Part shown: one piece after another, positions 1 to 11,239 of the stretch
Layout of the letters: every line of letters starts with the position of its first letter
How positions within the stretch are numbered: the first letter of the stretch is position 1
Source of the DNA: Kitagawia praeruptora
Lineage: Eukaryota; Streptophyta; Magnoliopsida; Apiales; Apiaceae
Direction of reading: 5' to 3'
Assembly: GCA_037693485.1 (NCBI GenBank)
Contig: CM075344.1
Span: 94,213,001 to 94,277,000 of the forward strand
DNA: 64,000 nt
The notes under the pieces: model-generated
Database searches by the model: none
The model's input: the letters and a program-made list of their open reading frames with translations, nothing else
Told to the model about the DNA's origin: nothing
Program-made: the position numbers and the translations under genes

Positions 1-58
1 TTCCAGTCATGTGTCCTGAACATCCACTGTCCACGACTAGGGTACTTACCCTGGTGCC
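1..58 (-). CDS. copia pol, first codons (protease), cut by window edge
   Basis: Read on the minus strand from 58 downward, this encodes the start of a Ty1/copia polyprotein up to the aspartic protease active site, DSGCSGHMTG (D codon at 29-31). The frame is +1 relative to the upstream gag stop at 75-77, so pol is not a simple readthrough of gag. The rest of pol lies left of the window. A consensus 5' splice signal GTAAGT lies on the minus strand at 44-49, just inside this segment. The protease assignment is firm from the motif; how it is expressed is inference. Confidence 0.85.
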
Positions 59-88
59 CTGCAATCACAAACAATCACTGATTGTTAG
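59..88 (-). promoter_or_regulatory. putative 3' splice site between gag and pol
   Basis: On the minus strand the end of gag contains a plant branch-point-like CTAAC (84-88). A T-rich stretch and TTGCAG follow, ending at 59, directly before GGC at 58, which is in phase with the protease. The plus-strand copia at 7413-7437 has the same arrangement and the same phase. Use of this site as an acceptor is inferred. Confidence 0.45.
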
Positions 89-2315
89 TTTTAAGGATCC
101 AGACTTGCTTGGATCCTTTTGCTTTATTGAATCTGTTAGTTTTTGCAGCGGATTTGTCATTATCAGAGTTTAAACTAACATTTTCATTCTTAGTACTTGC
201 AGAATCAACTTTAACCCATTTCAAATTAGGTTTCAGTTCATAATAATTATGATAAATAGCATGATAATTCTTGCAAGTATAAATTGAGTGCCAACTACTT
301 CCACAATGTTTGCACAGAGTTTGTGGTCTTGGTTTGACATTATCCTTTTTTACTCCAGATTTGGAGGGTAATGAATTAATGTCTTTGTTCTTCCTGCAAA
401 AGCTAGCAAGATGATTAGTGCTACCACAATTATAACAAGTTTTTCTAGGTGCAAATGTAGCAAGCATTGGCTTAATTCCTGATGTTATGCCTACCTTTCC
501 ATTTCTGTTTTTCCTAGGCATTCTCTGTTTATTGACAGATTTTATTTCTTTAAGCTTATGCTTAAGTTGTTTATCTGTCATTGAACCAATATTAACCTGT
601 TTGACACAGGTTTTTACTGGCTCATGGTCAACAGCTCCATGTTCAGTTTTAATAGTACCATGAACAAATGTTCCAAATTTCTTAGAAGAAAGAGGTGGTC
701 TAATCTTGACTGTATTCTGAAACCTAAGCACATCATCCTCAGAATAACCTAGACCTACTGTGTCTGATTGAAAGACCTCTTGAGTGTCTTTTCCAGAATG
801 TGTCCAAGTTTTAATAATGTGCTTTGCATCCTCAAATTCAGATTCTAGTTGCTTATATTTACCTAGCAACTCCTGTTCTATAAACACAGCATCATCTCTT
901 TCTTTCTGAATTTTATTCATGTTTTCAAGTTGTTCCTCAACAAGTTTATTTCTTTCTTTGAGTTGAGAACACTCACTTTTGATTCTCTCATTTTCTAAAG
1001 TCTGATCCCTATAACTGATATGTAGTGCCTTAAGATAAATTCTCAATTCAGTTATATTATCTGTATTATAAGCATAGGTAGTTGGAGGTACCTTTAGTTC
1101 AGAATCTTCATTCTGAGTAGAGGCCATGAGTGCATAGTTCACCTCCTCATCTGAATCTGAGGTGTCTGCCCAATCTCTGCCTTTGGTGTAGAGTGCCTTT
1201 TCAGTTTTACCCTTTTTGCACTCAGGAGCATAGTGACCCATCTCCTTACACTTGTAGCATTGAATCTCAGACTTATCTTTCTTACCAGACTTGAAGTCCT
1301 TTCCCTCAGATTTTCTGAAATTTTTCTTGTCAGACTTTGAGTAATCCTTGGAGAATCTCTTTCCCTTCTTGAAATTCTTGAATCCCATCTTCTTGAAGGT
1401 CTTTACCATCAATGCAGCCATTTGCATCATCTCTTCATCATCTTCAGAATTAGATGTTCCATCTGTGTTTGAGTCAACATCAGTGTTTGATGACTCACTT
1501 TTTGAATGAATGACCAAGGCTTTTCCTTTTGCCTTTTTCCTTGATGCTTCTTTCTTTGAAGATTTTTCTTCAACTTTCAGTGCAACAGACTTTGACTTCC
1601 TGCTTGATCTTCTGTTTCTCTGCTCCATTTCCAATTCATGAGTCTTGAGCAGTCCATAAATTTCATCAATCTCAGTATCAGCAAGGTCATAGTTGTCTCT
1701 TATGGTGGTTGTTTTCACATCCCACTTTTCAGGAAGAGAGAGAAGAAACTTGAGATTTGAATCTTCCAGATCATATTCTTTGTTAACCAATGATAGATCA
1801 TTGAGCAGTTTACAGAATCTATCAAATGTTTCTGTCATGGTTTCTTCAGACTTTGCCTCAAAATGCTCATACTCCTGTGTGAGTATGTTCCTTCTATTCT
1901 TCTTAATTGCAGCAGTTCCTTGACATCTAACCTCAAGTGCATCCCATATATCCTTTGCAGTTGTGCAGTTAATCACTTTGTTAGACATAACATTGTCAAG
2001 AGCACTGTGAAGTAAGTGCCTTACTTTGGCATCCTTAGCAATAGATGAAAGATCCTCAGCAGTTAGATCTTTCTTTTCCTTAGGAACCACCTTTGATTCC
2101 TCACCAGCAGCAGCAGCAGTTAACTTTGTAGGTTTATGAGTACCTTCATAAATTCTATCAAGATATTCTGGATCTGTGGCTTCCAGAAACATGGTCATCT
2201 TTACCTTCCAGATTGCATATTCTGATGGCTTGAGTATTGGAACCCTAATTGTTTCATACCTACTAACAGTAGTAGGTGCTTTCTCAGAACCTGATGGAGG
2301 AGGAATTTCTGCCAT
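75..2315 (-). CDS. gag: copia (Sirevirus-like) Gag polyprotein, intact
   Basis: An uninterrupted 746-codon gag from the ATG at 2313-2315, 48 bases downstream of the primer site. The first ~240 residues form the copia Gag (UBN2-type) domain. A Lys/Ser/Asp-rich linker follows. There are three CX2CX4HX4C zinc knuckles near residues 352-365, 625-638 and 667-680, and a Glu/Lys-rich coiled-coil-prone stretch around 430-500. The long Gag with extra knuckles and a coiled coil suits the Sirevirus lineage. Gag forms the cytoplasmic virus-like particle and binds element RNA. Absence of stops makes this the best preserved retroelement gene in the window. Pol follows in another frame after the TGA at 75-77. 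Confidence 0.9.
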   Translation of the reverse strand: MAEIPPPSGSEKAPTTVSRYETIRVPILKPSEYAIWKVKMTMFLEATDPEYLDRIYEGTHKPTKLTAAAAGEESKVVPKEKKDLTAEDLSSIAKDAKVRHLLHSALDNVMSNKVINCTTAKDIWDALEVRCQGTAAIKKNRRNILTQEYEHFEAKSEETMTETFDRFCKLLNDLSLVNKEYDLEDSNLKFLLSLPEKWDVKTTTIRDNYDLADTEIDEIYGLLKTHELEMEQRNRRSSRKSKSVALKVEEKSSKKEASRKKAKGKALVIHSKSESSNTDVDSNTDGTSNSEDDEEMMQMAALMVKTFKKMGFKNFKKGKRFSKDYSKSDKKNFRKSEGKDFKSGKKDKSEIQCYKCKEMGHYAPECKKGKTEKALYTKGRDWADTSDSDEEVNYALMASTQNEDSELKVPPTTYAYNTDNITELRIYLKALHISYRDQTLENERIKSECSQLKERNKLVEEQLENMNKIQKERDDAVFIEQELLGKYKQLESEFEDAKHIIKTWTHSGKDTQEVFQSDTVGLGYSEDDVLRFQNTVKIRPPLSSKKFGTFVHGTIKTEHGAVDHEPVKTCVKQVNIGSMTDKQLKHKLKEIKSVNKQRMPRKNRNGKVGITSGIKPMLATFAPRKTCYNCGSTNHLASFCRKNKDINSLPSKSGVKKDNVKPRPQTLCKHCGSSWHSIYTCKNYHAIYHNYYELKPNLKWVKVDSASTKNENVSLNSDNDKSAAKTNRFNKAKGSKQVWILKTNNQ

Positions 2316-2363
2316 TGATTACTATTGTGTTTTGGATCTTTAACTGTAATAAAGTAATAGATT

Positions 2364-2376
2364 GGCTCTGATACCA
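2364..2376 (-). other. primer-binding site (initiator Met tRNA type)
   Basis: On the minus strand, TGGTATCAGAGCC lies two bases after the LTR end. It is complementary to the 3' end of plant initiator Met tRNA, the usual primer for minus-strand synthesis in copia and gypsy elements. Confidence 0.92.
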
Positions 2377-2378
2377 CT

Positions 2379-2990
2379 TGTTAGGTCGAATACACAATAT
2401 ATATAATCAAGTACTGTATGAGTAAATAACAAGAACACACGTTTTAGTACTTAAAACTGTTTGGAATTAATAATTCCTCTCTCAGTGATGTAAAATATCA
2501 CAGAGAGCTGCTTAGGTTACAATGAATAATATTCGTTCACGATGGATACCCTTCTAGGGTTAACCTAACTGTATTTATAAGATATACAGCTACGTACAAT
2601 CGTTAATTGATTCTCCTATAATTAAGCTATACAATTGATATCAATTACGATTGCTACACGTCTTCTAAGTCAACTCAATCTCTTTGACAGCTATCCAATC
2701 TTCAAAGATATTGCTTCCATATTAATCTTGAATTAATCTTCAAACTCTGTTGACTTGTAGACGCTTCCAGTAGACAGACTTTAGCAAACTCTGTTGCTCT
2801 CCTAGCTAGCAGTGTTTGCACTTCCATGTGTTCAGCTAACAGTGTTTACGCTTTCTTCTGTCAGCGTTTGCGCTTCCAGCTATCAGCGTATACTCAAACT
2901 CTGTTACAACTACTTTCAATCAACAAGTTAAACTCTTTTTACCTGTAACACTTAAACACTGACATTAAATCACATCAATTATATCTAACA
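2379..2990 (-). repeat. 5' LTR of the minus-strand copia element
   Basis: A 612-bp LTR with perfect terminal inverted repeats, TGTTAG at 2379 and CTAACA ending at 2990. The primer site sits on its left side, so the element reads leftward. A TATAAATA box lies at 2572-2579 (minus). The run of A after 2990 may include the target duplication, but the other element end is outside the window. Confidence 0.92.
2572..2579 (-). promoter_or_regulatory. TATA box of the copia LTR
   Basis: TATAAATA on the minus strand inside the 612-bp LTR, about 195 bases before its downstream end, a plausible U3/R position. Confidence 0.55.
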
Positions 2991-3091
2991 AAAAAAAAGA
3001 GAAATTGAGGGAGAAGAAGAAAGAAAAGGGGGAAGAAGAATTGAATTGGGGGTTGGTAATTGAAGGAGAAGAAGAGAGATGTGTCTATATA

Positions 3092-3114
<23 letters not shown>
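3092..3114. repeat. (TG)n microsatellite
   Basis: An uninterrupted TG run flanked by TATATA stretches, inside the gypsy LTR. It produces spurious open frames on both strands. Confidence 0.95.
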
Positions 3115-3123
<9 letters not shown>

Positions 3124-3256
3124 TATAGGCGTGTGTGTATGTGCGAGAGTGAGTGTGTATGGCACGGGTTGGTGGAGGAAGAGGAACCACCGCGCGGTGG
3201 TGGTGGCGTGTTCAGCGGCGCCGACAAGAGCTCAGGGAGGCAGATGGAAGGAGAAG

Positions 3257-3262
<6 letters not shown>

Positions 3263-3322
<60 letters not shown>
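3263..3322. repeat. (GA)n microsatellite
   Basis: About 60 bases of uninterrupted GA in the putative transcribed leader of the gypsy LTR. Open frames across it encode only Arg-Glu repeats and are not genes. Confidence 0.95.
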
Positions 3323-3328
<6 letters not shown>

Positions 3329-4025
3329 TTGGGAATTATCCACCGGAGAGGTATAATATTTTATTCATTTATCTATCTATTTATTTTCGATGTGATTGCT
3401 TAATTCCTCATTTTAGATTAATTATGTGAATTGTTGTAATTAAATTAGATTTGAAATGTGATATTATGGTTGTAATTTAATTAGTTTTAAATTGCGAGAT
3501 ATCGTGGTAATTTCCGTTATTAATTCGGAGAGTTTTGTTAATTATAATTGTTGGTGGCTAATTATGATTTAGATATTAATTGTGAGTTAAGTGTATTAGT
3601 TTTAGTAATTAGACTAGTGTTGTAAATTATGAATATGGTTGTATTTTCGAAAGTTAAATCGGAAAGTATGTTGGTAATCATAATTATTAAGTTTAATTGT
3701 GAATTTGATATATGTTCGGATTTAGGGATTGTTAATTGTTGGATAATATGTGGAATTATATGGATGTATTAGTCGGTAAATGTCTATGTGCTAAATGTTG
3801 TAGTCGAGTCATATTATTCATTGAACGCTATATGTGTTAGATATTTGGAGTCGAGTATGTATTGAGAATTGCTGAAGTAGTATATTCCGGTTTAAATGTT
3901 ATTTATCAAAGATTAATTGTTAGATTTATTTTATTATGTGTTTATCTGCGAGGAGTTGTAATGAGGTCACAAGTCTTAAATGTCAATATTTAAGGACTCG
4001 TGTAATTCTCTTCAACTAGTTCCTC

Positions 4026-4241
4026 GGGCTTACGAATATCCATGATTAGCTATCACGAGTATAATTAATATACTTGAGTGATGTGATCATTGATATAGCG
4101 TAAGTAATAGTTAGTGCTAGGGGTTGTTCCCTAGGGCTTACGAACATCAATGATTGATTGTCACGCGTATCATTAAAATGCGTGAGAAATACGATCATTG
4201 GTGTAGCGTAAGTAGTAGTGTTAATGTAAATTATTATGTGC
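4026..4241. repeat. two diverged copies of a 108-bp tandem repeat
   Basis: The string GGGCTTACGA recurs at 4026 and 4134. Each copy is followed by related text containing ATGATTGAT-like and TAGCGTAAGTA elements. It is an internal duplication of the gypsy LTR. Confidence 0.7.
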
Positions 4242-6623
4242 TAGGTGCCGCATGCCTGGGCGGGTACTTTTCTTACTTGTTTACTTTTATGTTGTTGCAA
4301 GTTGAGGCAGCTTTATTTTTTTGCAAAAACAGGGTTGAATTGTATTTGAGGGGTTGTGCCCATAGTCCGATAAACGAATACTTCATGCCGAAATTTTCTA
4401 AAAATCCCCTGCAAATTATTTAAAAGTTTATTTAAGTTATTTGATTTCAATGCTTGGAAATATGTATGATTTTTAAGGATTTAGTATATGTGTCGATGGA
4501 TTATTTCGAGAATATATTATGGTTTTGAAAAGTGTATGGTGTGCCGTTTTGAAATGGTTGTGTGCCTTGTTTATGTGACTTAGTAACTATACTAAGACTA
4601 CTATATGGATATAGTTGGATATGTCTATATGTAATTGTGCATATTTGTATACATGAGTATAAGCTTTATAGGACGCGTATGGGTAGAGTAGAGCAAATAA
4701 GAGTTTGCTTGATTTGACATTGAAACGGTACTTGAATTTGTAAAGGTACGAGTAAGAGACCAGTCCGAGAGTAGTGCAAGGACAAGTGGAAATTGGAACA
4801 AGATGGTAGTAGCGAAGTCGACGAGGGTATGGATGTGAAGTAGCAAATTACCAGTAAGGATTGATGTGAATTTGAGTCGAGGATCCATGGTAGGATCAGG
4901 AACTCCGTAAATCGAGGCAAGTGTTATTGCTATTCACTTATTGTTCAAGTGATGCAATTTAGTTAATTTATCGTATGAAATAAGTTGGTCAAGTATAGTT
5001 GAAAGATGATTTACATACTTCTTCAAATTAGTATGATGCTGTTGACTTTCCCCCACCCATAATTCATATGTCGGTTTTACCAAGAATCTTGTAAATAACT
5101 TTTTACATTTTGTCAGCGGAATGCCATTTCTTTTAGTTTTGTCAAATACTCTTAAGAAATTTTCTAAATAAGGAAATCTAAGTTTTCTTAATTTTTATGA
5201 AAACCCGCTGGCACAATGCCTGATCTAGTATATTTTTGGACTTCCACTCGGACAATGTTCCCTGTGCTGATCTAAACCCTTCCTTATTGAAACTGTTTTT
5301 ACAATTATTGTTCTAATCTGTTTTCTCCACTTATGGAAGCTCGAATTCTTCAGAATGTATAAATTTTATTAAATGCCGGTACTTGACCATGTCGTTGCTT
5401 TAGTCTAGAATTTCATTGTTGTAATCTTATTGCAAATTATATCCCCATTCTTGCTCAAATGAAATTTCTCTTTGCATAATCTGCAGTGGTCATAATTCGA
5501 AGTATTCGTATCAATCTTGTTGATACCTTTTGAATTGACATTCTTTATAATTTCCCCTATGTGGTATCGAACTTGTCGATACCAGACGATGATGTCGTTT
5601 CTTATTAATTCCTAATCATAAGTTGTTATTCTGGACGTGAGTTCCAGTTGTTGGAAATCAAGGGTGGTCGATTGTTCCGACACCTGACCTGAGTATTAAA
5701 GATAGAATTGGAAATGTTTTTATTAAATGAAAATGTTTTCAGGACTGAGGACGCCAGTCAGAGTATGAGTATTATGTTATAGGCCAAAAGGGGCCTTGGA
5801 TCCAGTTGAGCATTTGGATATACCAAGAGAGTATATCCGGAGTTTTAGTGTGACTGATCATCCACTTTAACTCGTTGCGTCAAAATGAAAATCCAATTCT
5901 AATCTATAAATTGAGTATCCAGTTGGACATTGATTTTTATTGCTTGACCATGAATTTCCAAGTATTATTCTTGAATGGTTATCATTTGACCTTGAATTTT
6001 GAGTATCATTATTGAATTGTTAAAGCTTAATTCCCTTGAAGTCTATAATGCTTATTTTGGTTGAACAAAACTTTTATCTGTTCTAGTTCTTGTTGCACCT
6101 CATTAATGGTGAAGTATTGGCCCTCGTGGAAACTTAAAAGTTAATCTCACAGATTCTCTCATAGAATGAGTTGAAATTTCTTTGTTATCAGATTTGTTCC
6201 GATATTGAAATTGTTATCACTTTATGCACTTGCTGAGCATTGTTGGCTCACTCTTGCTTTGGTTGTTTTCTCCAGTTAATAATGGAAGTTTAGTGAACCT
6301 AGTAAGTGGATAGTTGGTATTAATCTCCGGGCAGCGAGAAGAGACGTTCGAGTTGTGGACTTCGTCAAATAGTGGTTTGGGGAAATTGCCAATGTTGGAT
6401 ACGTAGTTAGATAGTGGTTTTGTATATTCACAGAATTGTATAATATTTTTATTCTGAGATTGAGTTGTAATAAAGTAATTCGATAGTTTGTTTCACACCA
6501 TAACCTGTATGCGATCTTGGTTAAGGGGTTTTTATTATTAAATGTTGTTTATATTCAGAGATGTACAATATTATTTATGGTTAGTGGCCTCATATCTGTA
6601 CCCCGGATTTTGGGACCGTTACA

Positions 6624-7420
6624 AGAGATGTGATTAAGACCATTAACAATTCTGGTAAAAAGACCATAGAAATCTTTGAAAGTGGAATTCGTGGTAAGGT
6701 TAATGGTTTAGGTTTTGATAAGGCTAGACAAGAAGAAAAAGTAGCTATTGTCAATGATGATAGTAAAATAGAAGCTAGCACATCTAAATCTGAAGGTAAG
6801 AAAATTGTTTCTGAACCTAATCATGTTAAATTTGTTGATTCAAAAGGTACCCCTGTTGTACACAAAAGGATTAACAATAGTAATTCAGATGAGAAAGTGT
6901 TAGGGAAACCTAAGAATGTAAACATAGGGTTTCTGTCTAAGTCTCAGTTGAAACAAAGATTAGATGGTATTTCAGAGTCTAGCAAGATCAAGAGAAATAG
7001 GAATGGAGAAGAATGTATTAACAAAGAGAATAATTACAAGAATGTACCTGATGCACCTAGGAAACAATGCTATAAGTGTGGAAATCATAATCATTTGGCC
7101 CTAGACTGCAATCAAAAACCTTCTTGGAAAACTGAGTCCAGATTCCCCAAGACTCAGAAAATTCAATACCAACCACAAAAAGCTTGTTATTATTGTGGTA
7201 GTTTACTTCATTCCATTTACATGTGTAGAGAATATCATGAACTGTATTATGACTATTTTCTCTGAAATCTGAAACTCCTAGTCACAAACATTTTGTGAAA
7301 TCAGAGTCTAAGGTTGACTCTGCAACAGGTAGAGTAAAGGCAAAATCTTCAAAGCCTGTTGTTTCTAAATCTAGTAAGAAAGGATCCAATCAAAGTTGGG
7401 TCCTAAAAAATTCTAACTAG
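6624..7420 (+). pseudogene. gag: copia gag, 3' part
   Basis: The C-terminal third of a copia Gag, homologous to the minus-strand gag at 75-2315. It begins abruptly at the gypsy LTR junction. Two knuckles are visible: CYKCGNHNHLALDC, then CYYCGSLLHSIYMC. The frame breaks near 7263 (TGA) and continues in another frame to the TAG at 7418-7420 after SNQSWVLKNSN, the same tail as the other copia Gag (KQVWILKTNNQ). It is non-functional because of the truncation and frameshift. Confidence 0.85.
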
Positions 7421-7437
7421 TTACTTTTTGTTTTCAG
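7413..7437 (+). promoter_or_regulatory. putative 3' splice site between gag and pol
   Basis: Branch-point-like CTAAC at 7413-7417 is followed by a T-rich tract and TTTTCAG ending at 7437. The next codon, GGC at 7438, is in phase with the protease. The gag stop codon overlaps this tract. The minus-strand copia element has the equivalent arrangement at 59-88. An RNA spliced here would join upstream sequence directly to pol. Confidence 0.45.
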
Positions 7438-10400
7438 GGCATCGGAAAGAAGCATTCAATTATCTTGGACAGTGGATGTTCTGGACATATGACTGGAAAG
7501 AAGACTCTGCTTACAAAGTTTGAGAGGAAAGCTGACCCTGTAATATCTTTTGGAGATGGCAACAAAGGAGAAACTCTGGGATATGGCTCAATTATTTTGG
7601 GGAATGTCATCATAGAAAATCTAGCACTGGTTGAAGGCTTGAAACATACTCTTTTAAGCATAAGTCAACTGGGTGATAAAGGTTACAAATCAATCTTTGA
7701 CAGAGAAGGATGCAAAATCTTAAATATACAAAATTGAGACATTGTACTAACTGGTCAAAGACATGGTAACATATATGAAGCCAGCTTAAGTGATACATCT
7801 AAAGGAATTGTTAGATGTCTCTACAGCAAAACAACAAGTAATGAAAGCTGGAATTGGCACAAGAAACTCTCACATCTCGACTTCAAGAAGCTTAATCAAC
7901 TTGTTAAGCATAATATGGTGAGAGGCCTACCTCAGGCAAATTATGTGCAAGATGGACTTTGTGATGCATGTCAGCTTCGAAAACAAAGAAGAACCACTTT
8001 CAAGAGCAAGACTGAAAATTCAATTACTGAACCATTTCACATGCTACATCTTGATCTGTTTGGTCCAGTAAACATTATGTCTATCAGCAAGAAAAGATTT
8101 GCTCTAGTGATAGTGGATGATTTCACAAGGTTTACATGGGTGTTCTTTCTACACAATAAGGATGAAGCTCCTCAGCAAATCATTGAACTTATCAAGAATA
8201 TTCAGAATAACTCTGAGTACAAAGTCAAAGTACTTAGGAGTGACAATGGTATAGAATTCAAGAATTCTACAATGGAGAATTTTTGTGCAGACAATGGAAT
8301 TACTCAATAGTTTTCTGCACCTGGTACACCTCAGCAAAATGGTGTAGTGGAAAGAAAGAACAGGACTCTCATAGAGGCAGCAAGAACCATGCTTGCAGAT
8401 GCAAAACTTCCAACCTATTTTTGGGCAGAAGCTATTAACACTGCATGTTTCACTCAAAACTGTACCTTGGTAAATAGTCATGGAAAAACTCTCTATGAGA
8501 TGATCAAAGGAAAGAAACCAAGTGTGAAATACTTTCACATCTTTGGATGCAAATGCTATGTCCTAAAAGTTCATCCCGAATAACTTGGAAAATTTGAAGC
8601 CAAATCGGATGAAGCAATCTTTCTAGGATATTCAGCATCTAAGGCCTTCAAAGTTTATAATCTCAGAACTCACATTGTTATGGAATCAATTCATGTTGCA
8701 TTTAATGATAAGAAATTTGGAATTCTGCAAACTGATGAGAGCCATGACAAATTGGAATTTGAAAATCTGAAGAATTCTGAGATAGTCTCCAGTGATGATG
8801 AAGGTTCTCCAGAAGGAATTTCTATTGCTTCTCAAAGGAATGCTACTGTTGAGGGGGAGCAAATAAATCAAAGAGAATACAATGATCATCAGGAGCAGAC
8901 TAGCTATTCAGAGTCTACTCCATCAGGAACTGATCTTTCAGAGTCTACTGAAGAAAGATTAGTAACTAGCAGCAATATGGAATCTATTGATCAAAGGGGA
9001 GTTATTGAAGGCAGAGAGAATTCTTCTACAAGAGATACCACTAACTTAGGGGGAGAATCTAGTAGAGGCAATCTACCACCTGTTAGAAAATGGACAAAGG
9101 ATCATACTGAAGATTTAATTATTGGTGATCCAAATAGTGGTGTTCGAACTAGAAGATCAATTCAAAATGAATGCTTGTATAGTTGCTTTCTCTCAAAGAA
9201 TGAACCTAAGAAGGTTGAAGAAGCCTTACAGGATCCTGATTGGGTAATTGCAATGCAGGAGGAGTTAAATGAGTTTGAGAGAAACAAAGTCTGGAAACTG
9301 GTACCAAGACCTAAAGATAGATCTATTGTTGGTGCAAAATGGGTTTTCAGAAACAAGCTAGATGAATCTGGTATGATTGTAAGAAACAAAGCAAGACTGG
9401 TGGCCAAGGGTTATTCTCAGGAAGAAGGCATTGATTATGATGAGACCTTTGCACCTGTAGCAAGATTGGAAGCAATCAGCAGCTCATTCAAAATTCAAGG
9501 TATACCAGATGGATGTAAAGAGTGCTTTTCTAAATGGCAAACTTGATGAGGAAGTGTATGTGGAACAGCCACCTGGATTTATTGATCCAAAGTTTCCAAA
9601 TCATGTCTACAAACTTGACAATGCACTCTATGGACTAAAGCAGGCACCAAGAGCATGGTATGAGACTTTGTCTAAATTTCTTCTTGAAAATGGCTTCATA
9701 AGAGGTACAATTGACAAAACTCTATTCTTTAGAAAGATAAAAGGTGAATTGCTTTTAGTTCAAGTTTATGTTGATGATATCATATTTGGCTCTACTAATG
9801 AAAAGTTGGGTGCTAAGTTTAGCAGGCTTATGCAGTCTAAGTATCAGATGAGCATGATGGGTGAATTAAATTATTTCTTAGGCTTGCAGGTCAAACAGAC
9901 TGAGACTGGTATTTCATTAATCAGTCAAAGTATATCAAAGATCTTTTAAGAAGATTTGACCTTCAAGACTGTGCAGTTACAAAAACACTCATAGCAACAG
10001 CCACTAAACTAGACTCTGATCCTAAGGGAAAGAGTGTGGATAATACTAGTTATAGAGGCATGATAGGCTCATTGTTATATCTAACTGCAAGTAGACCATA
10101 TATAATGTTTTCTACCTGTTTATGTGCTAGATTCCAAAGTGATCCTAAGGAATCTCATTTAATTGCTGTGAAGAGAATTTTTAGATATCTCAAAGGAACT
10201 CCAAATCTTGGTTTGTGGTATCCTAGAGAATCTGATTTCTTCCTAATTGGCTAATCAGACTCTGATTAAGCAGGGTGTAAGATAGATAGGAAAAGCACTA
10301 CAGGTACATGTCAATTCTTGGGAAACAGATTGATTTCTTGGGCAAGCAAGAAGCAACAATCTGTTTCAACCTCAACTGCAGAAGCTGAGTACATAGCAGC

Positions 10401-10707
10401 AGGCAGCTGTTGTGCACAGCTCCTTTGGATAAGAAATCAGTTGATGGATTATGGTATTACACTTAGTAATATTCCTATGTTTTATGATAATACTAGTGCT
10501 ATCAAAATTGCAGAAAATCCAGTTCAACATTCAAGGACTAAGCACATTGATGTCAGATATCATTTTATTAGAGAACATATTGAGAATGGTACTGTGGAAC
10601 TTCATTTTGTTTCTACTGACAAATAGCTTGCAGATATTCTAACAAAACCACTTGATGAGGCTACATTCAGTAGATTAGTAAGTGAGTTAGGAATGTTAAA
10701 TTTCTAG
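7438..10707 (+). pseudogene. pol: copia Pol polyprotein, decayed
   Basis: Domain order: protease with DSGCSGHMTG (about 7468); GAG-pre-integrase zinc-binding region (about 7850-7990); integrase core with the LDLFGP Asp near 8050, RSDNGIEF Asp near 8240 and the ERKNRT Glu near 8350; reverse transcriptase from about 9210 with YVDDIIFGST near 9765; RNase H ending in ADILTKPL. The order protease-integrase-RT-RNase H defines copia. Lesions: stops at 7735-7737, 8308-8310, 8581-8583, 10252-10254 and 10624-10626, frameshifts near 9490 and 9940, and a small deletion near 9480. Three of the stops look like CAR-to-TAR changes. It ends at the TAG at 10705-10707. Confidence 0.93.
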
Positions 10708-11239
10708 ATCTTTAACATCTGCAAAAGTAGCAAGGTATGTTGTTTTTAGCTTATAGACTTTATATTCTTGTCAGGATCTATATTTGATTGTTAAATGCTT
10801 TAGCTATAACACTTTGCCTTGATAAATTTCAGTATGATAGACTTGTTAATAATCATCAAGATTAGAATTGTTATCAGGATGTTGACGTCATCAGTATTGT
10901 GTCAGTATCAGGATTGTGAAAATTGTTTCATATCCTGACGTTTACTTTGTGTAGTAATCTAATTCTGAGATGTGTTAAGTCTATGCCAGCAAGTCATAAT
11001 ATTTGCATACTGATAATTTATACCATTAGTCAGATCATTTGATAAATAGGGAACAACAGACAAGTAGATAATAAGAAATTGTATTTTCATTAATTGAAAG
11101 CATTACATACATGGAAATGAAATACAAATATCTTTTTGTCTAATTTCTACTAATAATCCTATTCTTGTCTAAAGTTGTTGTTCTTAGTCTTCAAAGATCT
11201 ACTTCAGGACAAGGAGCATCTCGAGAGTCACCTTGATGA
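10708..11239. other. spacer after copia pol; holds 3' end of the antisense gene
   Basis: No sense ORF. Around 10860-10960 are several CAGGAT/GTATCAG-type short direct repeats. On the minus strand this interval follows the antisense stop. It is AT-rich, with plant-like polyadenylation signals such as AATGAAAA near 11085-11100 (minus), as expected for a 3' UTR. Confidence 0.5.

Larger units (their letters stand above)
2991..6623 (+). repeat. gypsy LTR, 3' part of about 3.6 kb
   Basis: No coding frame of substance. The segment ends in CCCCGGATTTTGGGACCG followed by TTACA, like other gypsy LTR ends here, and its last 150 bases resemble in layout the ends of the LTRs at 39579 and 45522. Its left part is cut by the copia LTR at 2990. 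It carries a GA-rich leader-like zone, TG and GA microsatellites, a GC-rich patch at 3170-3240 and a diverged 108-bp duplication near 4026. No primer site follows; copia gag begins immediately at 6624. This suggests a solo LTR, or the terminal LTR of an element extending left, inserted in that gag. Confidence 0.7.

Noticed and set aside
2364..2376. tRNA gene from the Met tRNA-like match
   Set aside because: Only the ~12-base primer complement is present, at LTR-adjacent positions; no cloverleaf.
3005..3429. Open frames of 60-130 codons on both strands
   Set aside because: They are produced by TG and GA microsatellites in the gypsy LTR; the products are Cys/Val or Arg/Glu repeats.
6590..6781. 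Minus-strand 63-codon ORF across the gypsy/copia junction
   Set aside because: It crosses an element boundary and is antisense to recognisable Gag.
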